Shown here piece after piece: positions 1-10,345 of a stretch of DNA of 64,000 nucleotides. The stretch spans positions 88,206,501-88,270,500 of the forward strand of contig NC_083692.1 in the NCBI RefSeq assembly GCF_033118175.1. The letters run 5' to 3'. The position numbers were made by a program, and so were the translations under genes. The notes beneath the pieces are model-generated. The model saw only the letters and a list, made by a program, of their open reading frames with translations, made no database searches and was not told where the DNA came from. The stretch comes from Dama dama. Its lineage: Eukaryota > Chordata > Mammalia > Artiodactyla > Cervidae. Each line of letters starts with the position of its first letter. Positions within the stretch are counted from its first letter, which is position 1.

Positions 1-204
1 CCGAATGGAGAAGGGCAGGAGTGCCTCTGAGGAAGCCAGAGGTTAACCATTGGCTCGGGAGGACCACAAGGTGGAGGAGGAAGAGCTGGCAGTGATGTCT
101 GTGTTCTTGCCCAGGGAGGCTGTGCTGGGGGAGGGGAACGCTGTGGCTTCATGATGCCCTCCCTAGCGGGGTCTCCCTTTTGTGCTACTTTCCTGTAAGC
201 TCGA

Positions 205-353
205 GCCTATCGGCTCACCTTTGGGCCTCCTTTTCCTCGTCAGTATTTAAATATCAGAATATACACCCCCGCCCCTCCTTAACTTTGCTTTGTGAAGATC
301 AAATGAGGATTTCAGGTTCCTGCACCTTGCCTGGTGCAAAGTAGGTATTCAGT
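205..353 (+). repeat. MIR SINE, left part, split by a Bov SINE
   Basis: Diverged MIR core and tail: a 'cctccttttcctcgtcag' stretch matches the MIR 'cctcagtttcctcatctg' core, followed by 'gtgaagatcaaatgagg' and a 'gtgcaaagtaggtattcag' tail. The tail resumes at 566 after the Bov insertion, so the MIR is the older element. Confidence 0.65.
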
Positions 354-565
354 TGTTCTTGTTGTTTAGTTGCTCAGTTGTATCTGACTCTTTTGTGACC
401 CACAGACTGTAGCCTGCCAGGTCCTCTGTCCATGGGATTTCTCAGGCAAGACTACTGGAGTGGGTTGCTATTTCCTTCTCCAGGGGATCTTCCCAAGCCA
501 GGGATCAAACCCACGTCTCCTGCTTGGTTGGTGGTTTCTTTGCCACCAAGCTACCAGGGAGGACC
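354..565 (-). mobile_element. Bov-tA-type SINE, antisense
   Basis: Reverse complement of the ruminant tRNA-Glu-like/BovB-tail SINE. The BovB-derived tail is at the left ('tatctgactcttttgtgac') and the tRNA-like head at the right ('accaagctaccaggg'). It is flanked by a perfect 12-bp TSD 'taggtattcagt' at 342-353 and 566-577, so both ends are defined. The family was mobilised by BovB machinery; no protein is encoded. Confidence 0.93.
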
Positions 566-639
566 TAGGTATTCAGTACCTCTCGATTTCTTTCTTTTCC
601 TGATAGATTGATCAGACTGGCTCTGCTGGGTCAGCATGG

Positions 640-900
640 AGGTGTGCGCTTCTGTGTCTGTGTCTGTGTTAGCATGTTTTCACTAGTGTGTGTCTGCTTC
701 CATCCATATGTGTCTTCAGATGTGTGGTGGAGTGGGCAGGTGTGTGAGTCTGTGTCTTTGTGGGTGACTGGTGTCTGCGTGTCCGAGTTTCATGGCAGCA
801 TGCCACTTATGTGTGTTTCTGTGAGTGTTGTGTGTGCTTTAATGGTGTGCTGGTGTGGTGACAGCAGTGTTGTGTGTGTGTGTGTGTGTGTGTGTGTGGT
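640..900. repeat. TG-rich low-complexity tract with pure (TG)14
   Basis: Degenerate TGTG/TGTC-rich sequence from about 640, ending in an uninterrupted TG run of 14 units at 871-898. The several frames open across it are compositional artefacts. The pure run is long enough to be length-polymorphic. Confidence 0.9.
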
Positions 901-1654
901 GCAGTGTAGGTGTGACTGGAAGAGTGCATGGGGTTTGGAGGGTTCACGGTGCCGTGGACCTGGGTCCCCTCTAAGGTGCTCCCACCCAAAGCCCTCGCCT
1001 GGTTCTGGCTCCAGGCCCTGACTGCCCAGGTCCACTCACCTCCACCTCCCTCTAGAGGCCTCCGGGTGCCTTCGCCCTGGCCTGGCCCTGGGTTAGTTGT
1101 ATTCGAGTTTGCATATTACATGCATATCATTTGCATTGTCTACATAGACTGTGCTTTCAGTTCTGCACTTTTCAAGGTAAAATGGAGTTGCTTTTCTCCA
1201 AGGTCATTATGTTAAGAAGTGCGGCTTTTGCTTTTACTCTTCCGGTCCAGGACTCCCTCTCAAAACTGGGCGACTAGGGCAGGCTGAAAGCTCAGAAACC
1301 TCTGCTTGTCCCTGCTTTGAACAAAGGGATTGGTTGGTGGGTAGAGGTGCTGGGACCCTGGGAGGAGCAGCTGGGGAGGACACTTTCTTATTCCACGGTA
1401 GTTGCTTGTGACCAGAGCCAACTGTGTCATATCAGAGCTGGAGACAAATACACTCCGACTTGTGCCCTGTTGCCTGCTTCTCAAGCACCCACCAACATCC
1501 CCCCGTGGGGTGTAAAGGAAGGGTCACTTTGGACGCTTCAGCACCTTTGTACCCATATTTGGCTGGGGAGGACCTTATGGGAAACAAAGGAGCCAAAGAT
1601 GTTTTTTCTATTCAAACACCTCATACATTATATACACATACACACACATATTCA
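899..1654. other. Single-copy stretch, no gene recognised
   Basis: No repeat family or exon recognised. ORFs here lack similarity and codon structure. The only structure seen is an AT-rich octamer-like cluster near 1107-1136, listed separately. Confidence 0.5.
1107..1136. promoter_or_regulatory. Candidate POU/octamer-like site cluster
   Basis: A perfect octamer in reverse orientation, ATTTGCAT, lies at 1129-1136. A 7/8 match GTTTGCAT lies at 1107-1114, and 'ATGCATAT' lies between them. The motif identity is seen directly; any POU-factor binding is inference, and single octamers occur by chance in AT-rich DNA. Confidence 0.25.
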
Positions 1655-1937
1655 CTTATTTTCTTCCAGTTTTATTGAGCTGTAATTGACATATAGCACT
1701 GTGTAAGTTTTAGGTGTGCAGCACAATGATTTGACTTACATACATCATGAAGTGATTATCACAGTAAGTTTAGTGAACATCCATCATCTCATATAGACAC
1801 AAAATTAAAGAAATAGAAAAAATATTTTTCTCTTGTGATGAGAACTCAGGATTTATTCTCTTAACAACTTTTGTATGTATCATAAAGCAGTGTTAATTAT
1901 ATTTATCCGGTTGTATATTACATCCATACCTAGTACA
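1655..1937 (-). mobile_element. L1 fragment (3' region), antisense
   Basis: Contains the antisense L1 signatures 'ttttattgagctgtaattga' and 'gaacatccatcatctcatat', followed by 'cttgtgatgagaactcagga'. This is typical of mammalian-wide L1M/L1MA 3' ends read backwards. It is non-coding and 5'-truncated. Confidence 0.75.
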
Positions 1938-1989
1938 GAATTAATAATAATTCTAACACCACAGTAAATACCAACCCGAAAAGCTTCCT
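1938..1989. repeat. 52-bp segment shared with 6095-6146
   Basis: Gap-free alignment by eye to 6095-6146 gives 40 of 52 identical bases, ending in the shared 'ccaaccc(g/a)aaaagcttcct'. It is probably part of an old L1-type 3' region, but I cannot name the family with certainty. Confidence 0.55.
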
Positions 1990-2039
1990 TAGGAAGGCTA
2001 TATTCCCAATGTATCTTCCTTATGGGCCATCACTGTGCT

Positions 2040-2268
2040 CTACATTACCCCTTTAGATATAAGCATTGAGTCCCGGCTGCGTGGTTTCTGGCATATTACC
2101 GAACGTGTCTGAGCACCCGTTTTCTCATCTGTGAAAGGGACAGTAATAGCACTTAATTCTTATAACAGTACATAGGGTTGTTGTAAACATTACATGAACA
2201 GTGGAGGTAAAGGGCTTGGCTTAGTGCATGGGACATAATAAAGACTCAGTAGGTGTTAGCATCACCAG
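2040..2268 (+). repeat. MIR SINE
   Basis: Long MIR copy. It has the core 'gttttctcatctgtgaaagg', then 'cacttaattcttataacag', 'agggttgttgtaaacatta' and a tail 'gggacataataaagactcag'. Sense orientation, typical ancient divergence. Confidence 0.85.
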
Positions 2269-3369
2269 TTCTCATGGGCTCCATTTGAAAGCAGAGGTTC
2301 TGTAGTATGTCTTTTACGTCCTAGTAGGAATTGTTTATCAGATGCTCCTCAGACTTGCAACAAGCCTGAATCCCTTCAGTGTCTTTCAGGAAGTCAAGTT
2401 CCCTGGGCTGCTTTTACCTTTCCATGGGTGGAAGGGTTTCCAGAAGCAGCATGGGAAGCAGGAGATTCTTGGGTCTGTGTCTCCAAGGATTTGGGTCACT
2501 TCCCCCATCAAAGGGTTAGCTGTGTCTGATTTCCTTCTCAAAGTCATGATTCATCTTCTCTTTGGATCTTTGAGTAAAGCCCTGCTGGCACCAAAGGCCA
2601 TCCACGGCTGAGTAGATTTTAGGTTCCCAGAAAACAGAGATTAAGGCAAAACTTGGTGCTGTTGCTTCCCCTGGGGTAGGGGTGCAGTCTCAGGGCAAGG
2701 AGAGTGAGAGGAAAAGGAAGGTATGCAACAAGGGAGGAAAAACAAATGCCAACCAGCCACAGCTTCACAAGGAAGGGAAGAAGGAAAGCCAGTTGCTTCC
2801 TCACAAGAGATGTTTGTGGTTAAGCCCAGTGGAACCAGTGTGAGTCAGAACAGTTTGCTTAGGGTGGAAGGGAGAGCCTCTATCTGCCAGGATCTTGGTC
2901 TCTTGTTGCTCCCTTGCATTTCTGGGTCACATCACCTGGTCCCTCTTGGCAGCCACCAGGGAAGCCGATTCCCAGACCCTGTAGATGGTGTCTCAGCGAG
3001 TCCAGAGGTGAGAAGAGCCAGCCCCTCCTCTGTCCACTGGAACCTGGGCAATGCTAGGGGAGGCTGTGCCAGAGTCTCACCCCAGGGGAGAGGTGGTGGG
3101 ATAGAGGTGGTGTTAGATGAGATGCTGGGGTGGCAGCCTGGTTCTCCTATGAAAAAGTAGCTGATGGATGATGTGGGAGGCAGCTGTGGCAGAGCCAGTC
3201 TGGGGAGGCACTGAATGGGCTCTGATTCAGCCACCATCACTCAGTTAATTAATGCATGTGTGGGACCAGATGCTGGAGTCTGGACCTTCCCCTGCAGGCA
3301 GCGGGGAGCCATCAGCATTCCTGAGCAGGTGAGAGACCCACTCAGCGCTCAGCGATGACAGAGTATGTG
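2269..3369. other. Single-copy stretch, no gene recognised
   Basis: About 1.1 kb without a recognised repeat. ORFs of 61-145 codons on both strands overlap one another and carry no recognisable domain. No convincing splice-site-bounded exon is seen. Confidence 0.5.
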
Positions 3370-3675
3370 AATCTGCTCAGACCACTGTAACACAGTACCA
3401 TAGACTGGGTGGCTTAAACAACAGAAATCCATCTCCTCGCAGTTCTGGAGGCTGGAAGTCCAGGATCAAGATTCTAGCCAATCTGAGTTCTGGTGAGAGC
3501 TCTCCTCCTGGCTTGCAGACAGCTGTCTTTTTGCTACCTGCTAGCATGGCTTTTCCTGGGTATGTGTTCACTCACAGGAGGTGGCAGGGGGAGAGAGGTA
3601 GAGAGAGTGCTTTCTGGTGACCTCCTTAGAAGGACGCTAATCCTATCGGATCAGGGCCCTACCCTCATAACCCCA

Positions 3676-3903
3676 TACGTACATGCATGCTTGCTAAGTC
3701 GCTTCAGTTGTGTCTGACTCTGTGCAACCCTATGGACTGTAGCCTGCCAGGCTCCTTGTCCATTGGGTTCTCCAGGCAAGAACCCTGGAGTGGGTTGCCA
3801 TGCCCTCCTCCAGGGGATCTTCCTGACCCAGGGATTGAACCTGTATCTCTTATGTCTCCTGCATTGGCTGGTGTGTTCTTTACCACTAGCACCACCTGGG
3901 AAG
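3676..3903 (-). mobile_element. Bov-tA-type SINE, antisense, inside the LTR
   Basis: The antisense BovB-derived tail 'cagttgtgtctgactctgtg' precedes the SINE body and ends in the antisense tRNA-like head 'agcaccacctgggaagc'. The flanks 'ctcataacccca' and 'ctcttatgacctca' resemble a decayed TSD of LTR sequence. Confidence 0.9.
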
Positions 3904-3966
3904 CTCTCTTATGACCTCACTTGACCATAAGTACTTCCTTATTCCAAATACTTACTCCAAATACAA

Positions 3967-4299
3967 GACTCTTGAAAGTCCCTTGGACTGCAAGGAGATC
4001 AAACCAGTCCATCCTGAAGGAAATCAGTCCTGAATATTCACTGGAAGGACTGATGCTGAAGCTGAAGCTACAATACTTTGGCCACCTGATGCGAAGAACT
4101 GACTCATTGGAAAAGACCCTGATGCTGGGAAAGATTGAAGGTAGGAGGAGGACGACAGAGGGTGAGATGGTTGGATGTCATCACCAACTCAATGGACATG
4201 AGTTTGAGCAAGCTCTGGGATGGACAGGGAAGCCTGGTGTGCTGCAGTCCATGGGGTCACAAAGAGTTGGACACGACTGAGCGACTGAACTGAACTGAA
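3967..4299 (+). mobile_element. BovB LINE 3' fragment
   Basis: 5'-truncated BovB encoding the C-terminal part of its polyprotein ('VPWTARRSNQSI...', 'LKLQYFGHLMRRTDSLEKTL') and ending in the 'gagcgactgaactgaactga' 3' tail. The near-perfect 12-bp TSD 'ctccaaatacaa' / 'ctcgaaatacaa' at 3955-3966 and 4300-4311 fixes both ends within the LTR. Confidence 0.93.
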
Positions 4300-4554
4300 C
4301 TCGAAATACAATTGCTCTGGGATTAGTGCTGAAACATAAGAATCTTGAGGGGGAGGGGCACAGACATTCAGTCCATCACACAAGGGTTTTTTGGAGAAGG
4401 TCTGTTTTCAAGTCTGCTTGTCTTTGCCCACAAAAAGTCAGATGGGGACTGCTGCCAGAAGCCCTGGTATTCCCATCTCAGGTCAGGGTAATGGAGGCTG
4501 AGAGATCATGGTTGCCCACGGAGTTTCATTTAGCAGTGGGAGAAGGTCCTTTCT

Positions 4555-4640
4555 GGGTCAGAAACCAGAGTGCCTGGGTTTGCATGTCAACTCTGCCATT
4601 TGAAAGCTGAGTGACCTTGGACAGGTGACTCAACTTCTAG
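4555..4640 (+). repeat. MIR SINE, 5' part
   Basis: tRNA-related MIR head: 'gtgcctgggtttgcatgtca', 'actctgccatttgaaagctg' and 'agtgaccttggacaggtga'. It stops before the core and is followed by another old repeat. Confidence 0.75.
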
Positions 4641-5290
4641 TTATTCAACACATCTTCATGGAACGCTTCTGTGCTGGACCCTGTTCTAGCTGCTGGTGAT
4701 ACAGAAGTGAATGATACAAGATGAAGAGATTGAAACCTGTGCCCTTGTGGAGCTTACCTTCTAGTGGAGGCAGTCAGCCTATGAACAAAATAAGTTAGTC
4801 GATGATAGAGCATGTCTGAAGGTGATGGGAGTGGGGATGGGAATACAGTTTTAAATAGTGGTTAGGGAAGGTCTCAATTAATAGGTGACATTTAGGGCTT
4901 CCCTGGTGGCTCAGTGGCAAAAATACTTTCTGCCTGCCAATACAGGAGACCCGAGTTCAATCCCTGATCTGGGGAGATCCCACATGCCACAGAGCAACTA
5001 AACCCACGTGCCCCAACTATTGAGCCTGTATTCTAGAGCCTGGGAGCTGCAACCGCTGAGCCCACGGGCCACAACTGCTGAAGCCCGCGTACCCTAGAGC
5101 CTCTGCTGCACAACAGGAGAAGCCATTGCAATGAGAAGCCCGTGCACCACAGCTAGTAGCCCCCACTCACTGCAACTATAGAAAAGCCCATGCAGTAACA
5201 GCACAGCCCGAAGTAAATAAAATGATAAAGAAGGCGACATTTCAGTAAAAGCACCAAGGAGGTGAGAGGGGGGGCAATGCTAATATCTCG
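4641..5290 (+). repeat. Ancient interspersed repeat, family unnamed, split by a CHR SINE
   Basis: Matches a common mammalian consensus I recall: 'ggaccctgttctagctgctg', 'tgatacagaagtgaatgata', 'tgtggagcttaccttctagt' and 'aggtgacattta'. The sequence resumes after the CHR insertion with 'gcaatgctaatatctcgg'. It is probably an L1M-type 3' region; the assignment is uncertain. Confidence 0.5.
4896..5230 (+). mobile_element. CHR-2-type SINE
   Basis: Full-length sense CHR SINE. The tRNA-like head 'ggcttccctggtggctcag' carries the Pol III A-box region, a B-box-like 'gagttcaatccc' follows, then the family-specific 'agcctgggagctgcaacc' body, ending in an A-rich 'aagtaaataaaatgataaag' tail. The flanks 'aggtgacatttag' (4883-4895) and 'aggcgacatttcag' (5232-5245) are a slightly decayed TSD. 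Confidence 0.92.
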
Positions 5291-5294
5291 GGGA

Positions 5295-5450
5295 GATCTT
5301 TCTGTGCCTCAGCTTCCTCACCTATTCAGTGGGGTTATGATAGCACCTGCCACACAAAGCTGCTTTGAGGGTTGAGTTAATCCATGCAGAGCCTTAGCCC
5401 GGGCCTGGCACACAGTAAACACTCATCAATGTTGCCTGGCATTATTGTCA
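5295..5450 (+). repeat. MIR SINE
   Basis: Core 'tgtgcctcagcttcctcacc', then 'gctgctttgagggttgagtt' and the tail 'gggcctggcacacagtaaac'. Sense orientation. Confidence 0.82.
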
Positions 5451-6345
5451 CTGCCTCTCAGGTAGGATCCTGTCCCTGCCATCTCCGGGCAGCATGCCTG
5501 GGCTCCAGACTACAGGGGTTTCGGTGGCCTTCATCTCCCCAGGAGTCAGAGCGGCTCTCCTCCAACCCTCCCTGTCTCCTCATTAAAAGGGGACACGCAC
5601 CCTTGCAGCTTGAGAAGCAACACATGCATTTTCTTTTTACTCGAACATCTAACTCCCAGAGGGAATTGCAGAAGCGCCTTTAGCAGTATCCAGGCTTAGG
5701 AAGCAGCTTCCAGCCTTTCTCTGGAGCATCTGCAGACTGAGTTGAGCAGGTGTTTGTGGCCCAGCTCAGGGCTGGGCTGGGGGGAGGAGTCACCTGCCAT
5801 GAAAATCAGACCCCCAGCATTGGGGATGTGGGGCCCTGTCCTGTTCTCCCCACCCCAAGTGACTGAGCAGCTGCCCACTTCTCATCAGCAGGCGCCGGGA
5901 GTTCCTTTAGCAATTGGGACACCATTATTTACTGTTGCAGAGATTTTTGTGGCTGTAATTTACCATCACTGTGAAGCCGGGGACCTGAATCCCAGTAGCC
6001 CTCAGTATAGATATTGCATCTAATCAATCCTCTATTACTATGCAAATACATCCTATAGGTTACTGATGTCTTTTCCTTTCAAACACTTAATACATAATTA
6101 ATGGTATTTCTAATGCCATGGAAGACACCAACCCAAAAAGCTTCCTGCTATAATTTATACCCATTCAGATAAAAAGATGGGTTTATTGGTTCACTTATCA
6201 TGCAGGAGGGTACCTCTCCTTGCCCTCCCCAGGAAGGGGCTGAAGTGTGGATGGACCCGGGAAGCACTGGGAGGGCAGCGTACCCTCCAGATGGCAGTGA
6301 GAGGGGCAGGAGGATGGCTACGTGTGGGAGGGTATGACGTGCCAG
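5451..6345. other. Mostly single-copy, contains the 6095-6146 old repeat segment
   Basis: No gene recognised. The AT-rich part at 5915-6170 includes 'ctattactatgcaaataca' and the 52-bp segment shared with 1938-1989, so at least that part is likely an old L1-like fragment. The rest shows no repeat or exon signature. Confidence 0.45.
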
Positions 6346-6475
6346 CTTCTCTATGGATCATCTCATTCAGTTCTCTCACACCGACCTACAAGGGAGGTCT
6401 GCCTGTTCTCCCACTCTGCAGACGAGGAAACTGAGGCCAGAGAGGTGATATGACCCCAGGTTAAACGTGGGCCTC
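6346..6475 (-). repeat. MIR SINE, antisense
   Basis: Reverse MIR core 'cagacgaggaaactgaggcc' preceded by 'ggatcatctcattcagttct' and followed by 'cccaggttaaacgtggg'. It forms an opposed pair with the next MIR. Confidence 0.75.
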
Positions 6476-6479
6476 TCTG

Positions 6480-6660
6480 CAGGCCGGTGGAAGGCACAGG
6501 AGAGCTTGGAGGTCCAGGCTCAGACTGTGACCTGTGTGACTTGGGCAAATGGCTTGACTTCTCTGAATCTTAGTTTCTTAACCTGTAAAATGGTGGCCAG
6601 AGTTGCTCCTCTACAGGATTACTGGAGAATTAGAGATAATGGCATGTGTTAGGCACCGAA
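6480..6660 (+). repeat. MIR SINE
   Basis: 'gtgtgacttgggcaaatggc', 'cttagtttcttaacctgtaa' and a tail with 'gattactggagaattagaga'. Sense copy adjoining an antisense MIR. Confidence 0.8.
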
Positions 6661-6707
6661 AACATGCTTGCAGTTTTCCTTTTCTCCAAGTGAATAGTAG
6701 AACATTA

Positions 6708-6828
6708 AATTTTTTTTGGCCCTGCCATGCAGCATGTGGGATCTTAAGTTTCCCGACCAGGGATTGAACCTGTGCCCCCTGCAGTGGAAGCGTGAAGTCC
6801 TAACCACTGGACCACCAGGGAATTCCTG
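6708..6828 (-). mobile_element. CHR-type SINE, antisense, short
   Basis: 'cagcatgtgggatcttaagt', 'cgaccagggattgaacctgt' and 'ccactggaccaccaggg' are the antisense tRNA-like head of CHR. The flanks 'agaacatta' (6699-6707) and 'agaacatca' (6829-6837) look like a TSD. Confidence 0.88.
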
Positions 6829-6837
6829 AGAACATCA

Positions 6838-7751
6838 CTTTTGAATGTATTGTTTTGGAAGCATGGTGGTCGTTTCTGGCAGAGAAAGTGATTGGGACGG
6901 AGACAGGAGTTGGACAACCTGTCTTCAGGGAACACACCTTCTCTGGGCAGACAGGGCTCCATGAGGAAGAAACCGCATCCCCAAGTCCCTGTGGGGAGCC
7001 TCGTCCCCCGGCTCTGGGTGGCACCAGCCTTGAGAAGGCAGTGCACCTGGTGAAAATGAGCAGACTCAGTACCCAGTGTGATGAGGCGCAACTGGGGTCG
7101 GCACCCAGGCGTGGAACCTGACGGTGGGGGCAGCCGGGTGAGGGCGTCAGTGCACGCAAGAAGGTGCTGCGTGGCGGGTGGGGTGTGGGCCAGGCCCAGC
7201 TCGAGGAGGGGCCTGAGAATAAGGAAGGAGGTGAATTTTGAATATGAGGTGGTAGGCAGCACAGTCCAGTCTTTCCCAGGCAGGGGGTGGGGGTGGGTTG
7301 CCCATCTTGGCTCTGTCTCTCTGGCCCTCTGCTCTCACAGGGAGGAAATGGACCTGGGTGGGCAGAGCCTTCTCTCCAGCCTAGGGCAGGAAGAGAGATG
7401 GAGGCTGAGCAGAGGCAGGAGGGACTGGGGTGCTTGGGGGTGATGAGGAAACTGCCTGTGAACTGTGGCCAGCTGGGTGCAGGGGCTTACCGGGGACCCC
7501 TTGCAGCTCAAAGAACTGAGATTCAAGTTGCTGTCCTTCTCACCATGCCCTTCCTCTCCCCAGCCTCGGAGCCCCCAGGCTGCCCCCCGCTCCTCCTTGT
7601 TCGACCAGTCTAGACCCTAGCAGACGTGGCTTGTGCCCCCAGAACAAAGAGCTGCTCCTCATTCAGGGGCCCTCGGCTTTGCCTCGACCCTTCCCCATCT
7701 TTTGCTGAGGGGGGGTTCTCCCTCATTGCTTCCTGTCCCCCTAGTCCACAC
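6838..7751. other. GC-rich single-copy stretch, no gene recognised
   Basis: No recognised repeat. Overlapping ORFs of 60-170 codons on both strands reflect high GC and few stops; none shows a domain. The longest minus-strand ORF (6744-7262) runs into the CHR SINE, which argues against coding. Confidence 0.5.
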
Positions 7752-8292
7752 TCCTAATGGCAGGCAGAGGGATTGTTCTAAAGTGCAAACTGGACCATGT
7801 CCCTGTCTTGTCGGAAACTTTTTAATGGTTCCCTGTTGCCCTTGGGATAAAGTCAAAACTTATTAGCACGGCAGTCAAGGCCTGGCTGCCTCCGTCCCCT
7901 CTCCATAATCTACCCTGTGCTTTATGCTTGGTGATAACGACCTGCTTCCACTTCCCGTCTCCCAGAACACGCAGTGCTGCACCACCCCTGAGCCTTGCTC
8001 ACTCTGTTTTCTGACTGCAGTGCCCTTCCCTGTTTCCTTTGTCTGGCTGCCTCTTACTGTCTTTCAAAATTCAGCCCAGATACTGCCTCCTCCAGGAAGG
8101 CTTCCCTGAACTCCTCTCCCTCCACTGGGTTAAGTGGCCTATATTCCTGCTCCCTTGGCACTCTTCTTATTTCAGTCTTGTAACTGCAAAACCACAGCAA
8201 GGGGCTTAGGAGCAGGGATCTGGTCAAAAAGGGACTCAGTATCTAGTGCCATCCTTGGCACCTCGGGCTAAAGATGTGTTGTTAGACTGAAC
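7752..8292 (+). repeat. L2 LINE 3' end
   Basis: Typical L2 3' region in sense: 'tgggataaagtcaaaactta', 'cctgtgctttatgcttggtg', 'cctccaggaaggcttccctg' and an L2-like ending 'gatgtgttgttagactgaac'. Old and diverged; no L2 ORF is preserved. Confidence 0.82.
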
Positions 8293-9299
8293 TAGGACAG
8301 TCCTCATCCTTGATATGAGACCCTGATGCCTGCTTGTGGCTCTTCCTGACTATTGGAGAAGAGGTGGGATTTGGCTGCTGGATTTTAGAGTCTGTCAGTG
8401 TTCTGAGCACCTGGAAGGTCTTGGGGAATGATGGGGTGGAATGATATTGAGGAACCTTCAGAGACTGGAGAAACGAGGAGGATGATCCAGGCAAATGAGA
8501 TACCTGGGTGGGTGAAGTCATTTAATACAATGTTTCCATTTTCCCTCCTCTTCATGTCTTTGGATGTGTGACATATCATATTTGGGATTTGAATTGTTTT
8601 AATCAGCTTCCTACTTTTGATACTCAACTTGATCTCCCCTCCCCACCATGTGCAGCAAAAGGGACATATGAAGAGGAAATCTTCAAAAAGTAGGAGCCCC
8701 TGCAATGGTCTGCAGGGAGACAGTGGCACCCCTTTTCCCACCTTGGGCAGAGTAGGAGTCACGAGGTGGCTGCGGGGAAGACAAGGCAGTGTGACATCCC
8801 CGGCTTCTGAGCTCCATGGTGGGAAGGGCAGAGAGGGCCTGGTTCTAGGCCAGGAACTGCTCTGGGGCTCCCTGGCAGAGCCTCTGTGTCCTTCTGGGTA
8901 TTTTCCACCTTTAATTTCTCAGCATTTTATGAACAGGGAGTAAATCAGGATCCCACACCGACTGCTTCATGTAAAGGATTAATAAACTGGAGATTTACGG
9001 GGCAGTGGCAGAGGAAGGCAGTGAAAGGGAGAATGAAATGAAACTTGGTTCCCAAGAGGCAGGGGCTGGCTCCAGGAGCTCCCTCCATTGTGGGGGGGTC
9101 CGCTGATGGCCCTTGCTGGGATCCTTGTCCTTCAGGGCTTGATGGCCAGACTGGGCTTTGGCCTGTGTTTTCTGCCTAGGTTTGACTCCAGCAAGCCCAG
9201 ACTCAAAGGGATGGAACCATCCCAGGGTCTGTGGAGCTTAACAGACCAGCTTGGTATCTAATCTTTAGAGGGGCATAGAGATATAAGGTCTGGGCCTGG
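8293..9299. other. Single-copy stretch, no gene recognised
   Basis: About 1 kb with no recognised family. The segment near 8930-9050 ('ttaataaactggagatttac') is AT-balanced and repeat-free, but nothing specific can be claimed. Confidence 0.5.
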
Positions 9300-9720
9300 A
9301 CTCTATCTAGAGTTCACATTCTCTTTGTTACGTTGCATATAACAGAAAAGCAGGACCCCATCAAGGTACACAACAAGAACCTAGATCCTTTCCACCTCTT
9401 TGGCTGCTCTCCTCAGCATGTTAGCTCATCCTCATGTTAGTGCCTTGTAGTGATGAGATGGCTGATGTAGTTCTAGTCATCACATTCATAAATGACAGTG
9501 TTCAGTGGAAGAAGGGGTTGTCCATCTCTTACTGGGCCTCTCCTTTTATAAGCAAGGAAACTCCCCCGATGCCCTCCTGCAGGCCAGAATTAGGTCATGT
9601 GCTCCGTCCTAGACCAATCACCAGCATAATGTAAGGAATTACTGTGATTGGCTTAAAGTAATGAAATTCCACTTGAGTTATGCTTCCCTGAGTCATGGTG
9701 GAGAGGAGAGGGCACCTGGA
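9300..9720. repeat. Possible ancient L1M-type 3' region
   Basis: 'gaccaatcaccagcataatg' followed by 'actgtgattggcttaaagta' resembles the paired 'accaatcac...tgattggct' motif of old L1M 3' UTRs. The rest is too diverged to name. Low confidence. Confidence 0.35.
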
Positions 9721-9759
9721 CAAAAGTCAGGCACTCTGGGGATGAGGAAGTTGACATGG

Positions 9760-10345
9760 CTACTGGGTAAGCACTTACTGCGGTGACTTTGGGGTAATTT
9801 ATTTTAGCTTGTTGAACCTTCAGTTCAGTTCAGTTCAGTCACTCAGTCGTGTCTGACTCTGCGACCCCATGAATCGCAGCACGCTAGGCCTCCCTGTCCA
9901 TCACCAACTCCCGGAGTTCACTTAAACTCATGTCCATCGAGTTGGTGATGCCATCCAGCCATCACATCCTCTGTTGTCCCCTTCTCCTCCTGCCCCCAAT
10001 CCCTCCCAGCATCAGGGTCTTTTCCAATGAGTCAACTCTTCACATGAGGTGGCCAAAGTATTGGAGTTACAGCTTCAGCATCAGTCCTTCCAATGAACAC
10101 CCAGGACTGATCTCCTTCAGGATGGACTGGTTGGATCTCCTTGCAGTCCAAGGGACTCTCAAGAGTCTTCTCCAACACCATAGTTCAAAAGCATCAATTT
10201 TTCGGTGCTCAGCTTTCTTCAAAGTCTTAGTAAAGTGATAATAATAGTACTTGTCTTATAGTGTTGTGAGGATTAAATGTGATAATGCATGCTGAGTGCA
10301 GACCCAGGTGCCTGGCACACAGTATGTGTTAAGTTAGGTGTTCAT
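9760..10345 (+). repeat. MIR SINE split by BovB
   Basis: The left half (9760-9821) has 'ggtgactttggggtaattta' matching the MIR 'gaccttgggcaagtta'. The right half (10234-10345) continues with 'gtgataataatagtacttgt', 'gttgtgaggattaaatgtga' and 'gtgcctggcacacagtatgt'. The BovB at 9822-10233 lies exactly between them. Confidence 0.85.
9822..10233 (-). mobile_element. BovB LINE 3' fragment, antisense
   Basis: Starts with the antisense BovB tail 'cagttcagttcagttcagtc' and reads back through the C-terminal coding end. The minus strand encodes the 'RSNQSI' and 'LEKTL' blocks of the BovB protein. It is 5'-truncated near the 'AEHR(R/K)ID' block. It closely resembles the copies at 50142 and 63279, so it is fairly young. 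Confidence 0.93.

Larger units (their letters stand above)
3370..4382 (-). mobile_element. MaLR (MLT1-like) LTR, antisense, split twice
   Basis: An old endogenous-retrovirus-like solo LTR read backwards. The right-hand LTR end 'ccatagactgggtggc' with 'cagttctggaggctggaag' is at 3398-3465, and the distal 'gacattcagtccatcac' closes it near 4380. Two younger ruminant insertions interrupt it (a Bov SINE at 3676-3903 and a BovB tail at 3967-4299). There are no internal retroviral genes. Subfamily not resolved. Confidence 0.75.

Noticed and set aside
354..565. tRNA gene candidates in SINE heads
   Set aside because: The tRNA-like heads of Bov-tA and CHR have A- and B-box-like sequence but are part of SINEs with diverged, non-cloverleaf bodies; they are not tRNA genes.
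3370..4382. Intact endogenous retrovirus
   Set aside because: Only solo LTR sequence of MaLR type is present here and at 27933-28628; no gag, pol or env similarity found nearby.
6744..7262. 172-codon minus-strand ORF
   Set aside because: Its C-terminal end is an antisense CHR SINE ('NSLVVQWLGLHASTAGGTGS'), a standard SINE-derived artefact.
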